Below are positions 18,412 through 25,910 of a DNA stretch of 37,375 bases, piece after piece; position 1 is the first letter of the stretch; each line of letters opens with the position of its first letter. The position numbers and the translations under genes were made by a program. Under the pieces are notes generated by a model, which had not been told where the DNA came from, made no database searches, and worked only from the letters and a program-made list of their open reading frames with translations. The DNA comes from Candidatus Kuenenia stuttgartensis (lineage in GTDB: Bacteria > Planctomycetota > Planctomycetia > Pirellulales > UBA1268). Location of the stretch: assembly GCA_945877135.1 (NCBI GenBank), contig CAMCQY010000023.1:1-37375 (forward strand). The letters run 5' to 3'.

Positions 18412-19311
18412 ATGACGACACGACCGATTCATTTCGTGAAGATGCAGGGCGCGGGAAACGACTATGTCTATATCGACTGCTTCGCCGAGCCGACGCCGGC
18501 CGACCCGGCCACACTTGCGCCACGGATCGCAGACCGGCATTTCGGCGTTGGTGGAGACGGTCTCGTGCTGGTGATGCCCTCGACGGTGGCCGCCGCGCGG
18601 ATGCGGATGTTCAACGCCGACGGCAGTGAGTCGGAGATGTGCGGCAACGGCGTGCGGTGCGTGTCGCACCTGGTGGTGTCGCGCGGTCGGGCGCCGGCGG
18701 GGCCGGTAGCGATTGAAACCGGCCGCGGCGTGCTGACGCTCGACGTCACGCCCGAGGGACCCCGTCGCTCGCGGGTCCGCGTGGACATGGGGGAGCCTCT
18801 GCTCTCGGCAGCCGAGATTCCGGTGATGGTCACTGAGCAGGCTGTCGCCACCAGCGGCCACGTCGTCGATGCGGCGTGCGCCGCGATCGGTCCGACGGAG
18901 GCCTGGTGGGAGGAGGCCGGACTTGATCCGCGGATGACCTGCGTCTCGATGGGCAATCCCCACGTCACCTTCTACTGCCGCGACGTCGACCGCGTGCCGC
19001 TCGAATCGATCGGTTCGCGGATCGAGACGCATGCAATCTTTCCGCGGAGGATCAACGTGCACTTCGTCGAGGTGCAGTCTCCCGAGCGGGTGCGGATGCG
19101 GACATGGGAACGGGGCAGCGGCATCACGATGGCGTGCGGCACCGGTGCATCGGCGGTCTGCGTGTCGGGCGTCCTCTCTGGTCGGTCCGGCCGACGGATC
19201 GTGGCCGAGGTGCCCGGCGGAGTGCTGGAACTGGAGTGGGCGGCCTCAGGCCACGTCTTCATGACGGGGCCCGCCGAGGAAGTCTTCGAGGGGAGTTGGT
19301 GGGAGGCATGA
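18412..19311 (+). CDS. dapF: Diaminopimelate epimerase
   Basis: DapF interconverts LL- and meso-diaminopimelate, the last step before lysine and the source of the peptidoglycan cross-linking residue. The 299 residues include both catalytic cysteines: Cys77 in EMCGNGVRC and Cys242 in MACGTGASA. The start motif FVKMQGAGNDYVYID and the substrate motif GNPH are also present. ATG 18412 has AAGAGGA about seven bases upstream; the frame is open to 18349 but without family similarity. The acyltransferase gene follows 22 bp later and is probably co-transcribed. Presence of dapF implies meso-DAP synthesis and fits a peptidoglycan-containing planctomycete. Confidence 0.97.
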   Translation: MTTRPIHFVKMQGAGNDYVYIDCFAEPTPADPATLAPRIADRHFGVGGDGLVLVMPSTVAAARMRMFNADGSESEMCGNGVRCVSHLVVSRGRAPAGPVAIETGRGVLTLDVTPEGPRRSRVRVDMGEPLLSAAEIPVMVTEQAVATSGHVVDAACAAIGPTEAWWEEAGLDPRMTCVSMGNPHVTFYCRDVDRVPLESIGSRIETHAIFPRRINVHFVEVQSPERVRMRTWERGSGITMACGTGASAVCVSGVLSGRSGRRIVAEVPGGVLELEWAASGHVFMTGPAEEVFEGSWWEA

Positions 19312-19333
19312 ACGCAAGAAAGGAATCGGTTTC

Positions 19334-20152
19334 GTGAAGCTCGAGTCTCCGCTGGCCATCGGCGGCCTGTCGCTTGTTTCCACGGCGTGCATCCGGCAAT
19401 GGATGGGCACTCTCGACTACCGCGTCGATTTTGGCGATCCGACGGTCGATCCGGTGCATCCCGACTATCGGGGCTCGAAGATCTATGTCTTTTGGCATGA
19501 AAACATCCTGCTGCCACTGTACTTGCGCGGGCACTCCAACATCGCGATGCTGCTGTCGCGGCATCACGACGCCGACATCCTCGCCCGCGTGGCGGTGATG
19601 ATGGGCTTTGGGATCGTGCGAGGCAGCACGTTCAAGGGGGGCTCCGTAGCGCTGCGCGAACTTGCGGGGCGTGCGGAGCGGGAAAATCTCACCATCACTC
19701 CCGATGGTCCGCGCGGACCGCGGCGGCAACTGGCGCCGGGCTGCATCTTCCTGGCGAGCACGATGCAGATTCCAATCGTGGCGATGGGGTTTGGCTACGA
19801 GCGGCCCTGGAGGCTGACGACGTGGGATCGCTTTGCCATTCCGCGGCCGTGGTCGCGGGCGAGGAGCGTTGTCAGTCGGGCGATTCATGTGCCCGCCGAC
19901 CTGAGCCGCGACGCGTTGGAGCGTCAGCGGGCAGGTGTGGAGCGATTGCTGGTCCATCTCTCAGATGACGCCGAGGCCTGGGCCGGATCACGCCTTTCCC
20001 GGTCAGGCGAGACGATCATTCGCAAGGAGCCGTCGCGTCACGCCAAACGTTCGGCGCTCGTGCCAGGCCCCACAGGCGTCTCGCTGGATGATGAACTGAC
20101 CCGCTTCGGTCTGGCTGTGTGTGAACGACAGTCAGATCGCCCGGCCGCCTGA
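19334..20152 (+). CDS. DUF374 lysophospholipid acyltransferase-type protein
   Basis: The 272 residues match the DUF374 branch of the glycerophosphate/lipid A acyltransferase superfamily. Visible motifs are YVFWHENILLPLYL, LLSRHHDADILARV (His-Asp region), MMGFGIVRGSTFKGG and ITPDGPRGPRRQLAPGCIFLA. It probably acylates a lipid at the inner membrane. Neighbouring dapF and AsmA-like genes support an envelope role. The GTG at 19334 has AAAGGA about nine bases upstream and lies 22 bp after dapF. The C-terminal 60 residues are polar and not recognisable. The stop codon touches a perfect 19-bp triplicate repeat. Confidence 0.9.
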   Translation: MKLESPLAIGGLSLVSTACIRQWMGTLDYRVDFGDPTVDPVHPDYRGSKIYVFWHENILLPLYLRGHSNIAMLLSRHHDADILARVAVMMGFGIVRGSTFKGGSVALRELAGRAERENLTITPDGPRGPRRQLAPGCIFLASTMQIPIVAMGFGYERPWRLTTWDRFAIPRPWSRARSVVSRAIHVPADLSRDALERQRAGVERLLVHLSDDAEAWAGSRLSRSGETIIRKEPSRHAKRSALVPGPTGVSLDDELTRFGLAVCERQSDRPAA

Positions 20153-20207
20153 AGGGGAGCCGCGTGCGTGAAGGGGAGCCGCGTGCGTGAAGGGGAGCCG
20201 CGTGCGT
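20151..20207. repeat. Three perfect 19-bp tandem repeats
   Basis: The unit GAAGGGGAGCCGCGTGCGT is repeated without a mismatch at 20151-20169, 20170-20188 and 20189-20207. The first unit begins inside the TGA stop of the acyltransferase gene. The last ends one base before the convergent PDZ gene's stop codon. The tract fills the whole space between the two genes and is not palindromic. Confidence 0.95.
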
Positions 20208-20208
20208 G

Positions 20209-21621
20209 TCAGCGGCCAGACTCGATGCGTTCGAGCCGCCGCTCGATTTGCTCGAGCCGGTTGCTCATGCGACGGAGCAGTTCCTCCAGCCGGGTTGGCG
20301 CGGTGGGCTCGTCCGTCTGGTAGCCGGCGGTTGGCTGCACCCGGCGGGTCGTCAGTGGTGCCGGTTGGAGCGAGGGCGGCGGTGTCGCCTGTTCAGTCGC
20401 CTGACGAGTCTCTCCGCTCCCGATCAGCGCCCGCTCCAGCGGTTGTTCGAGCGACTGTAGCACCACGTCGGCCTGCTTGGACTGCCCGCCTGGGAGCACG
20501 TAGTGAAGTGGCACGGGCGTGCCCACGGGGCCGCGAGCCACGAGATGCGTCAGATCCTGCGGTGAGCGAACAGGCTGATTGTTGATGGCGACAATGACGC
20601 TGCCGGGAGGTACGCCGGCCTTGGAAGCTGGCAGATCCTGAACCACACCGATCACGAAAGCACCCTGAGCATCGGAGAGGCGAAACCGCGTCTGCACGTT
20701 CGGATCAACCGGCACGGTTCGCACGCCGAGCGCTGTCCTGCCGCCTGGCATCGGAGTCGCAGGCGGATTCGGAGTCAGATTCGCAGTCGCAGTCGCAGTC
20801 GGAGTCGGATTCGCAGTCGGAGCGGGCAGCACGCCTAAGGAGGTCGCTTCCGGGACCAGTCGAGACGGGGCCACGAGGCCCGGAGGAGCGGCGGGGGATG
20901 CTGAAAGGGCGACATTCGGCGGAACCATCTGGCTGGCTGTGGCCGATTGCCAGTCACGCGCCACCGCCGCGGGCGGACGTGATGAAGCCTGCGCAACAAC
21001 GTCCTCGACCCGATTGTCACGTCCCACCGCCATCTTGACCCGTTGGCCGGGCACGATGGCGGCGAGTGCCGCCGCCAGTTCATCGCCGGTTTGCAGATGA
21101 TTGCCGTTGATGGCAAGCAGCATGTCCTGTGGCCTGACGCCAGCCTTTGCCGCCGGGCCGTCCGGCGATACCTCGACGACCACCAGTCGCCCGGTCACCA
21201 CGGTGTCATCTACGGCGAATCCCAGCCAACCGGTTCCTGCCGCGGCGGGCGGCGTGCTGTCGAGGCCTGAGGTTGCCGGGCGGTTTGGGGTGGGGCGATC
21301 TGGACCGGGCGGGGCGAGCGGTGTCGCAAACGGCAGCGTGACTGGCTCGCCGATCGAGATGTCTTCGGCCTTAAAGGCAGGTGCTGCCGTCGCTGCCGGT
21401 GCCAACGCGGGCTCCGGCAGGGTTGTGTCGGCTGCGGGGGCGGCGTCGGTAGCCCCTGCGAAAGCTCCGCCGCAGACTGTCGCGGCCATGATCGTCATGA
21501 TCGCCATGATTGGCACGATCGTCGGCGTTGCAAGCAGCCCGATTCCGTCGCAGGCATGGCCTGTGAAACGCCGTTTCGAAATCTGGGGAAGGGGCATCGA
21601 TAGCATCCTGATGTGTGCCAT
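20209..21621 (-). CDS. Exported protein with two PDZ domains
   Basis: The 470 residues begin with a long basic stretch and a hydrophobic signal or anchor (TPTIVPIMAIMTIMAATVCGGAFA). A Pro/Ala-rich segment leads to PDZ 1 at about 130-212 (GWLGFAVDD ... GPAAKAGVRPQDMLLAINGNHL). A second linker contains a Pro/Thr/Ala run encoded by 6-bp repeats (20750-20820). PDZ 2 covers about 297-390 (ALGVRTVPV ... PASKAGVPPGSVIVAINNQPV). A short coiled coil (RLEELLRRMSNRLEQIERRLERIE) ends the chain. No protease domain is visible, so it is probably a periplasmic adaptor. Start uncertain: ATG 21621 has GAAGG eight bases upstream; ATG 21597 (AGGA) and 21645 are alternatives. Confidence 0.84.
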   Translation of the reverse strand: MAHIRMLSMPLPQISKRRFTGHACDGIGLLATPTIVPIMAIMTIMAATVCGGAFAGATDAAPAADTTLPEPALAPAATAAPAFKAEDISIGEPVTLPFATPLAPPGPDRPTPNRPATSGLDSTPPAAAGTGWLGFAVDDTVVTGRLVVVEVSPDGPAAKAGVRPQDMLLAINGNHLQTGDELAAALAAIVPGQRVKMAVGRDNRVEDVVAQASSRPPAAVARDWQSATASQMVPPNVALSASPAAPPGLVAPSRLVPEATSLGVLPAPTANPTPTATATANLTPNPPATPMPGGRTALGVRTVPVDPNVQTRFRLSDAQGAFVIGVVQDLPASKAGVPPGSVIVAINNQPVRSPQDLTHLVARGPVGTPVPLHYVLPGGQSKQADVVLQSLEQPLERALIGSGETRQATEQATPPPSLQPAPLTTRRVQPTAGYQTDEPTAPTRLEELLRRMSNRLEQIERRLERIESGR

Positions 21622-22053
21622 GAACGAGACCTTCAACACCATCACAAGCGGAACATGGCAATTCCAATCCTACGATCCGCACGACTGCCAAGCCGCGGCG
21701 TGCACCGCCCGCCGGGCAGGAGTATATAGAAAACTTCATCTGGAAAACTTCACGATGCGTGTGGCACGCGATAAAGCAGCGTTTCTTTGGGTTTCGCACA
21801 ATTTATGCACCGCGTGCCGGGCCGCCGCGGCGTCGTTCAATGCCTGCAGCGATGGCTGCTGAAGGCGGCGACCTGACGCGGCCATCGATGTTTCGGCGGC
21901 GCTGCTGTCATGGCTTTGACAGCACTGCTAGCACTCCTATACTCGCCGCGCGAAGATTGTCAGGAAGAACGTTTCACGGATGAACCCAACAACGCCCTCA
22001 GGGTGATGGTCGACAGACCGTTGCCTTGAGAGCGCTTGGTGCACGGAGCAGCC
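21622..22053. other. PDZ-dnaA divergent region, possible replication origin elements
   Basis: This 432-bp gap contains an A/T-rich patch (21721-21759) with GAAAACTTCA twice, 14 bp apart (21729-21738 and 21743-21752). Two near-matches to the DnaA box TTATNCACA follow: TTTCGCACA (21792-21800) and TTATGCACC (21803-21811), each one base off. Then comes the dnaA promoter with a palindrome. This could be part of oriC, but the boxes are few and imperfect. Confidence 0.35.
21904..21943 (+). promoter_or_regulatory. dnaA promoter overlapped by an inverted repeat
   Basis: TTGACA (21916-21921) and TATACT (21938-21943) are separated by 16 bp, a near-consensus housekeeping promoter. The -35 box lies in the right arm of a perfect inverted repeat, GCTGTCA (21904-21910) and TGACAGC (21917-21923). 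The spacer holds AGCACTGCTAGCACT, with a repeated AGCACT. Binding of a repressor to these would block the -35 region. The leader to the dnaA ATG would be about 100 nt. Confidence 0.6.
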
Positions 22054-23637
22054 ATGGCAAAAGCGGCGGTCATTGCAACGAACGGTGGCAATGGGCCGAA
22101 CTGCACACCACCATCTCTGCCGGGCAGCGAGCCGGCGGCCGGCATCCGACTGCTGGCGAGACGGGTGGAGGACGCCCTGCAGGAACGGCTCGGAGCCGAG
22201 CGGTATGCCGTCTGGTTTGGGGATGCCGTGACCATCGACGTCGTGATTGACGCGGAGTCTGTCGGAACCGCGGCGGCTGGCGACTGCATCGTCATGAGCG
22301 TCGGCAACGCATTTTCCCAGGAATGGCTGAAACGCACCTTTCATGCCGATGTTGAGGCTGCGGTGCAGATGGCCTGCGGCGAGCCGCGGTCCGTTGTCTG
22401 GCGGACTTCTCCGACCCCGCAAACGCCGGAGGTGCCCGCAGCCGCGGCGACCCCTTCCAAGGGGATGCTGCGGCCGGTTGCTGCGGCCCGCTCGCCCGAT
22501 GCCGTCACCGTGCGACGCGGCCGGGCGATGGCCCCCGCTGTCAGTCGGGGCCACACGGCTGACGCGGCGGTGCGGGAAAACCGCGGCTGTGTCGCAGCGC
22601 GCCGGCCGGCTGCCAGCCTCGCTGCATTCGTGGCGGGGCCCAGCAATCGAATGGCGTTTGCCGCCGTCGAAATTGCGGCCTCCCGTCCGGGCGAGATGTC
22701 ACCGCTGGTCATTCACGGTCCGAGCGGTGTCGGGAAATCGCACCTGCTCGAGGGCATCTGTGGACGGTTTCGAGAGCTGCATCCCGGGGCGACAACGCTC
22801 TTGCTGTCGGCTGAGCAGTTCACGACGAGTTTTCTTCAGGCTCTCCATGGCAGCGGACTGCCCGGGTTTCGCCGCGGCTGCCGCAATGCCGATCTGCTCG
22901 TGATCGACGACCTGCAGTTCTTCGCCGGCAAGAAGGCAACGCTCATGGAGGTGCAGCAGACCGTCGATACCCTGCACCGGCAGGGGAGGCAGATGGTGTT
23001 TGCCTCCGATCGCGATCTGACGGCGCTCGACGGCCTCGGCCCCGATCTCCTCACGCGGTTGCGTGGCGGCATGATCGCCCGCATCGAGTCGCCCGATTAC
23101 GACGTGCGACGCGGCATCGTGGCTGGTGTGGCCGCCACGCGTGGCCTTTCGCTGCCCGACGAGGTGATCCACTACGTCGCCACCCACATGACACGCCACG
23201 CGCGGGAACTCATTGGCGCCCTGAATCGACTCGAGGCCACCAGCCACATGCTGGGCCTGCCAATCACGCCTGGCATGGCGGAGGAGGCTCTGGCCGACCT
23301 CGTGCGTTCGAGCGCCCGCAGCGTGCGGCTGGCCGACATCGAACGGGCCGTCTGCTCCGCCTTCGGCATCGAGGCGGGCAGTCTGCAATCCTCGCGGCGA
23401 GCCCGCACCGTCAACCATCCGCGGATGCTGGCGATGTTTCTCGCCCGGCGGCACACGACTTCGGCGTTGACGGAGATTGGCAGCTACTTTGGCCGTCGCA
23501 GCCATTCAACCGTGATTTCGGCCCAGAAGACCGTGGTGGAGTGGGTGGCGCAGCGATCGCGGATCGTGCTGGCCGACACGACGTGGGATGTGGAAGAGGC
23601 GATTCGCCGCGTCGAAGAAGCCCTCCGCGCGGGCTAG
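22054..23637 (+). CDS. dnaA: Chromosomal replication initiator DnaA
   Basis: DnaA opens the origin and loads the helicase. The 527 residues show domain I (about 30-115, ending GNAFSQEWLKRTF), an Ala/Pro/Arg-rich domain II, and the AAA+ domain III. That domain has Walker A GPSGVGKS (222-229), Walker B LLVIDDLQF (281-289) and TRLRGGM for the arginine-finger region. Domain IV has RTVNHPRMLAMFLAR. The DnaA signature, usually GGRDHTT, reads GRRSHST (480-486), so the Asp and the first Thr that contact the DnaA box are Ser. The ATG at 22054 has GGAG five bases upstream; an in-frame TTG at 22036 is less likely. No dnaN or recF is nearby. Confidence 0.93.
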   Translation: MAKAAVIATNGGNGPNCTPPSLPGSEPAAGIRLLARRVEDALQERLGAERYAVWFGDAVTIDVVIDAESVGTAAAGDCIVMSVGNAFSQEWLKRTFHADVEAAVQMACGEPRSVVWRTSPTPQTPEVPAAAATPSKGMLRPVAAARSPDAVTVRRGRAMAPAVSRGHTADAAVRENRGCVAARRPAASLAAFVAGPSNRMAFAAVEIAASRPGEMSPLVIHGPSGVGKSHLLEGICGRFRELHPGATTLLLSAEQFTTSFLQALHGSGLPGFRRGCRNADLLVIDDLQFFAGKKATLMEVQQTVDTLHRQGRQMVFASDRDLTALDGLGPDLLTRLRGGMIARIESPDYDVRRGIVAGVAATRGLSLPDEVIHYVATHMTRHARELIGALNRLEATSHMLGLPITPGMAEEALADLVRSSARSVRLADIERAVCSAFGIEAGSLQSSRRARTVNHPRMLAMFLARRHTTSALTEIGSYFGRRSHSTVISAQKTVVEWVAQRSRIVLADTTWDVEEAIRRVEEALRAG

Positions 23638-23798
23638 GCTGCATTCGTTCGTCGGCGGGGCATGTGCCGCGCCGCCGGGACGGCAGAGGTCTCGTCGCGT
23701 TGGATTTGTCTCCTTCCACGACGTACGGCAGCACATTCCACAGAAGGTCGTCAAATCCAAAAGCTCCTCGAGCTTCCGCCGATCCCGGCTCCCGCTCC

Positions 23799-23825
23799 AT
23801 CCAAGCCCGTAGCGCAAGCAAGGGA
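23799..23825. repeat. Dispersed ~30-bp repeat, single copy
   Basis: ATCCAAGCCCGTAGCGCAAG followed by CAAGGGA matches the units at 13011-13040 and 32139-32293. It is enclosed by the direct repeat CCGCCGATCCCGGCTCCC(G/A)CTC, as if the short unit had been inserted between duplicated flanks or both were copied together. Confidence 0.75.
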
Positions 23826-23871
23826 TACGTCCGGCACCCCGCCGATCCCGGCTCCCACTCTACGATTGCGG

Positions 23872-23882
23872 GGCAGGATGCC
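23872..23882. repeat. GGCAGGATGCC mini-hairpin, copy 2
   Basis: GGCA and TGCC arms enclose a GGA loop. The 11-bp core is identical to the one at 33-43. It lies 12 bp beyond copy B of the two-hairpin element. Confidence 0.5.
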
Positions 23883-23894
23883 ACGCTCGCGGCA

Positions 23895-23975
23895 GCGGGC
23901 GGAGGCCCGCCAAGAAACTTGCTGAGAACAGGCTTCCGCCTGTAGGGGCGACACGATGCGATGTTTTTCGTGAAT
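23895..23975 (-). repeat. Two-hairpin dispersed repeat, copy B (after minus-strand stop)
   Basis: Read on the minus strand it starts about six bases after the stop of the small exported protein gene. It has the conserved 19-mer CGAAAAACATCGCATCGTG (23970-23952) and hairpin ACAGGC, loop GGAA, GCCTGT (23943-23928). The linker AGTTTCTTG and a hairpin with GCGGGC and GCCCGC arms (23910-23895) follow. Compared with copy A, the first stem is changed on both sides so that pairing is kept. Confidence 0.85.
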
Positions 23976-23980
23976 ACCGC

Positions 23981-24853
23981 CTACCGCTTCTCCACCAGTC
24001 GCTCTTCGAGGCTCGACTTATAGCGGACGCTCGACTCCGGGCCTTCGAAGCCGACGACGCGGCGGTCGATGCCGGTGGCCCGGCGGAGTACGCGGCCGCG
24101 GTCGATGTCAAACTCGATCGTGCCGTTCCAGATCCGTTCGAGCAGTCGGGATTCGAGCCGCGGGTCGTCGATCGGCGTGAGGACAGTGGTGTCGACGCGT
24201 ATCGTCGCGACACCGTCTTTGATCGACGCGATCTGATAGCGGAGACGTGTGCGGACCGCCTTCCGAGGGCCGCCGGCAACCTCCACGACCACCTCCTGCG
24301 GCACGGTCCACTCGGTTCCTTCCGCCACGGCTCCCTCCGGCAAGGGGACGACCACGAGGTCTCCCGTGCTGGAGGGCGGGCAGGGGCGGAGATCCTGGCG
24401 ATCGAGCACGCGGCCGCTGCGGTCCACCACCAGCCGCGAGAGCGGCACGCCGAGGCTCGCCTTCACCTGCTCATATCCTGGCGGCGCAGGCTCGTCGCCG
24501 CTGCTGCTCCAGCGGATCTGCCCACGGTCGCTGGTGCGGGAGGTCATCGTCACGTCGTCCACCGAATGCTCGAGCGTGGCGTGTCCGGCATCGTTGACCG
24601 CCACCACGGTCCAGGTCTTTCGCGAGTCGGTGGCCGTCTCCGTCGCCTGCGATGTGGCGCCCACCGTGGTTTCGGTGACCGCGCGGTGCGACACATCCAT
24701 GTCGAGTTTCTCGCCCGGCCGGAAGCGGTATTCGAGCGTCACCTGCTGCGGCTCCGGAGCAGCGGTGTCGGCGGCCAGGCCGGCCGCGGCGCAGACGCCC
24801 AGCAGCCAGAGAGTCGGCAACGCGACCGCGCGGTGCCACGAGGGGCGCGTCAT
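23981..24853 (-). CDS. Exported protein of unknown function, translationally coupled to nadK
   Basis: The 290 residues start with a signal peptide (MTRPSWHRAVALPTLWLLGVCAAAGLAAD). The mature part is mainly beta: VTLEYRFRPGEKLDMDVSHRAVTETTVG, then LVVDRSGRVLDRQDL, GTEWTVPQEVVVEV and FDIDRGRVLRR. The pattern looks like the periplasmic DUF6263-type beta proteins of planctomycetes, but I am not certain. No enzyme motif is visible. The ATG at 24853 has a strong GGAGG six bases upstream and overlaps the nadK stop as ATGA, so translation is probably coupled. It is the last gene of the xseA-to-nadK cluster. Copy B of the two-hairpin repeat follows its stop. Confidence 0.76.
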   Translation of the reverse strand: MTRPSWHRAVALPTLWLLGVCAAAGLAADTAAPEPQQVTLEYRFRPGEKLDMDVSHRAVTETTVGATSQATETATDSRKTWTVVAVNDAGHATLEHSVDDVTMTSRTSDRGQIRWSSSGDEPAPPGYEQVKASLGVPLSRLVVDRSGRVLDRQDLRPCPPSSTGDLVVVPLPEGAVAEGTEWTVPQEVVVEVAGGPRKAVRTRLRYQIASIKDGVATIRVDTTVLTPIDDPRLESRLLERIWNGTIEFDIDRGRVLRRATGIDRRVVGFEGPESSVRYKSSLEERLVEKR

Positions 24854-25821
24854 GAACCACCTCCGCCGGATGGCTCGCCTGCGCTGGGCGCCTCGCCGGC
24901 GCGTGGCGCCCGCAACCCCGTGCCGTGGATGCCTCCACCCCAATGGAGTTTGTCGCGAAGCGTGCGGTAGTAGCCGTGCGTACGTGTTTCGATGAGCATG
25001 AACCGAGGCGTTGCTCGGCGGATCCGCACCCGGTCAGCGGCCGCGACGCTGGTGATCAGCCGTCCGTCCACCACACAGGCGGAACCCTCGTTGGGCCGCG
25101 GGACGAGCAGTTCGAAATGCCGCGTCGCCGAATCGACGACGGTGCGATTGGTCAACGTATGGGGATTGAGCGGTGTGAAGACGAACGCGTCGAGGTCCTT
25201 GCGAACGATCGGGCCACCCGCTGAGAGGTTGTAGGCGGTCGAACCGACCGGAGTGCTCACGATCAGGCCGTCGGAGCGGTAGGTGGTGGCAACCTCCCCA
25301 TCCACGAACAGGCAGATCTCGATCATCGAGAATGGGGGGCCGGCGAGAATCGATGTTTCATTGAGCCCCAGTTCGCGGTGGATCGTCACGTTGTCGCGGA
25401 TCACCTCGGTCTCGAACATGAGGTGCTCGACGATCCGGAACTGACCGCCGGCAATGTCGTCGAGTGCCGAATCCAGTTCGAGGATCGAGAAATCGGCGAG
25501 GAAGCCGAGGGTGCCGAGGTTGACGCCGAGCACGGGCACCTGCTCATAGCCCATCCAGCGGGCCGTTCGCAGAATCGTTCCGTCCCCGCCGAGCACCAGC
25601 ACCAGGTCGGCCGTCGCAGCGTCATCCGGATGGAACCGGCCGACGCCCCAGTCGCCAGGCAGGGCGAGCCGGGAGGTGATGCGATGACCAGCCTTCTCCA
25701 ACTCCACCTGGAGGCGGCGGGCCTCCGTCACGACCGATGGCACTTCGCTCGAGCCGGCAATCACCAGATTGAGTCGCCGCGGCGACGCGTGCTCGGGAAG
25801 CAACCTGGAGAGACCGCTCAT
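24850..25821 (-). CDS. nadK: NAD kinase
   Basis: NadK phosphorylates NAD to NADP in the cytoplasm. The 323 residues contain the GGDGT motif at 78-82 (LVLVLGGDGTILRTAR), the GVNLGTLGFL motif, the LNETSI substrate motif and DGLIVSTPVGSTAYNLSAGGP. The C-terminal 25 residues are Gly/Pro-rich and not conserved. Within the minus-strand cluster it follows dxs after 89 bp and overlaps the next gene by 4 bp. A tandem 15/16-bp repeat (25867-25897) lies in the gap upstream. NADPH made from its product feeds the isoprenoid enzymes in the same cluster, although that link is only inferred from gene order. Confidence 0.95.
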   Translation of the reverse strand: MSGLSRLLPEHASPRRLNLVIAGSSEVPSVVTEARRLQVELEKAGHRITSRLALPGDWGVGRFHPDDAATADLVLVLGGDGTILRTARWMGYEQVPVLGVNLGTLGFLADFSILELDSALDDIAGGQFRIVEHLMFETEVIRDNVTIHRELGLNETSILAGPPFSMIEICLFVDGEVATTYRSDGLIVSTPVGSTAYNLSAGGPIVRKDLDAFVFTPLNPHTLTNRTVVDSATRHFELLVPRPNEGSACVVDGRLITSVAAADRVRIRRATPRFMLIETRTHGYYRTLRDKLHWGGGIHGTGLRAPRAGEAPSAGEPSGGGGS

Positions 25822-25866
25822 GGTTCGGCGTGCCGGGGGAGGAATGCGTGTCTGGGAGGTGACTCA

Positions 25867-25897
25867 GTCTGGTGCACGTTGGTCTGGTGCACGGTTG
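25867..25897. repeat. Tandem 15/16-bp repeat upstream of nadK
   Basis: GTCTGGTGCACGTTG (25867-25881) is followed directly by GTCTGGTGCACGGTTG (25882-25897). Both contain the palindrome GTGCAC. They lie 46-76 bp before the nadK start, between dxs and nadK, and could be a regulator site or only a duplication. Confidence 0.6.
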
Positions 25898-25910
25898 ACG
25901 GTGAGCAAAG

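Larger units (their letters stand above)
23638..23980. other. Repeat-rich intergenic region after dnaA
   Basis: This 343-bp region has no convincing gene. From left to right it contains an inverted repeat (TTGGATTTG at 23700-23708, CAAATCCAA at 23752-23760). Next is a 22-bp direct repeat (23776-23797 and 23839-23860, one mismatch) flanking one dispersed ~30-bp repeat (23799-23825). A GGCAGGATGCC mini-hairpin (23872-23882) and copy B of the two-hairpin element (23895-23975) follow. Confidence 0.7.

Noticed and set aside
20750-20820. A 6-bp repeat tract as a CRISPR-like or regulatory array
   Set aside because: It lies in frame in the PDZ gene and encodes the Pro/Thr/Ala linker; no spacers exist.
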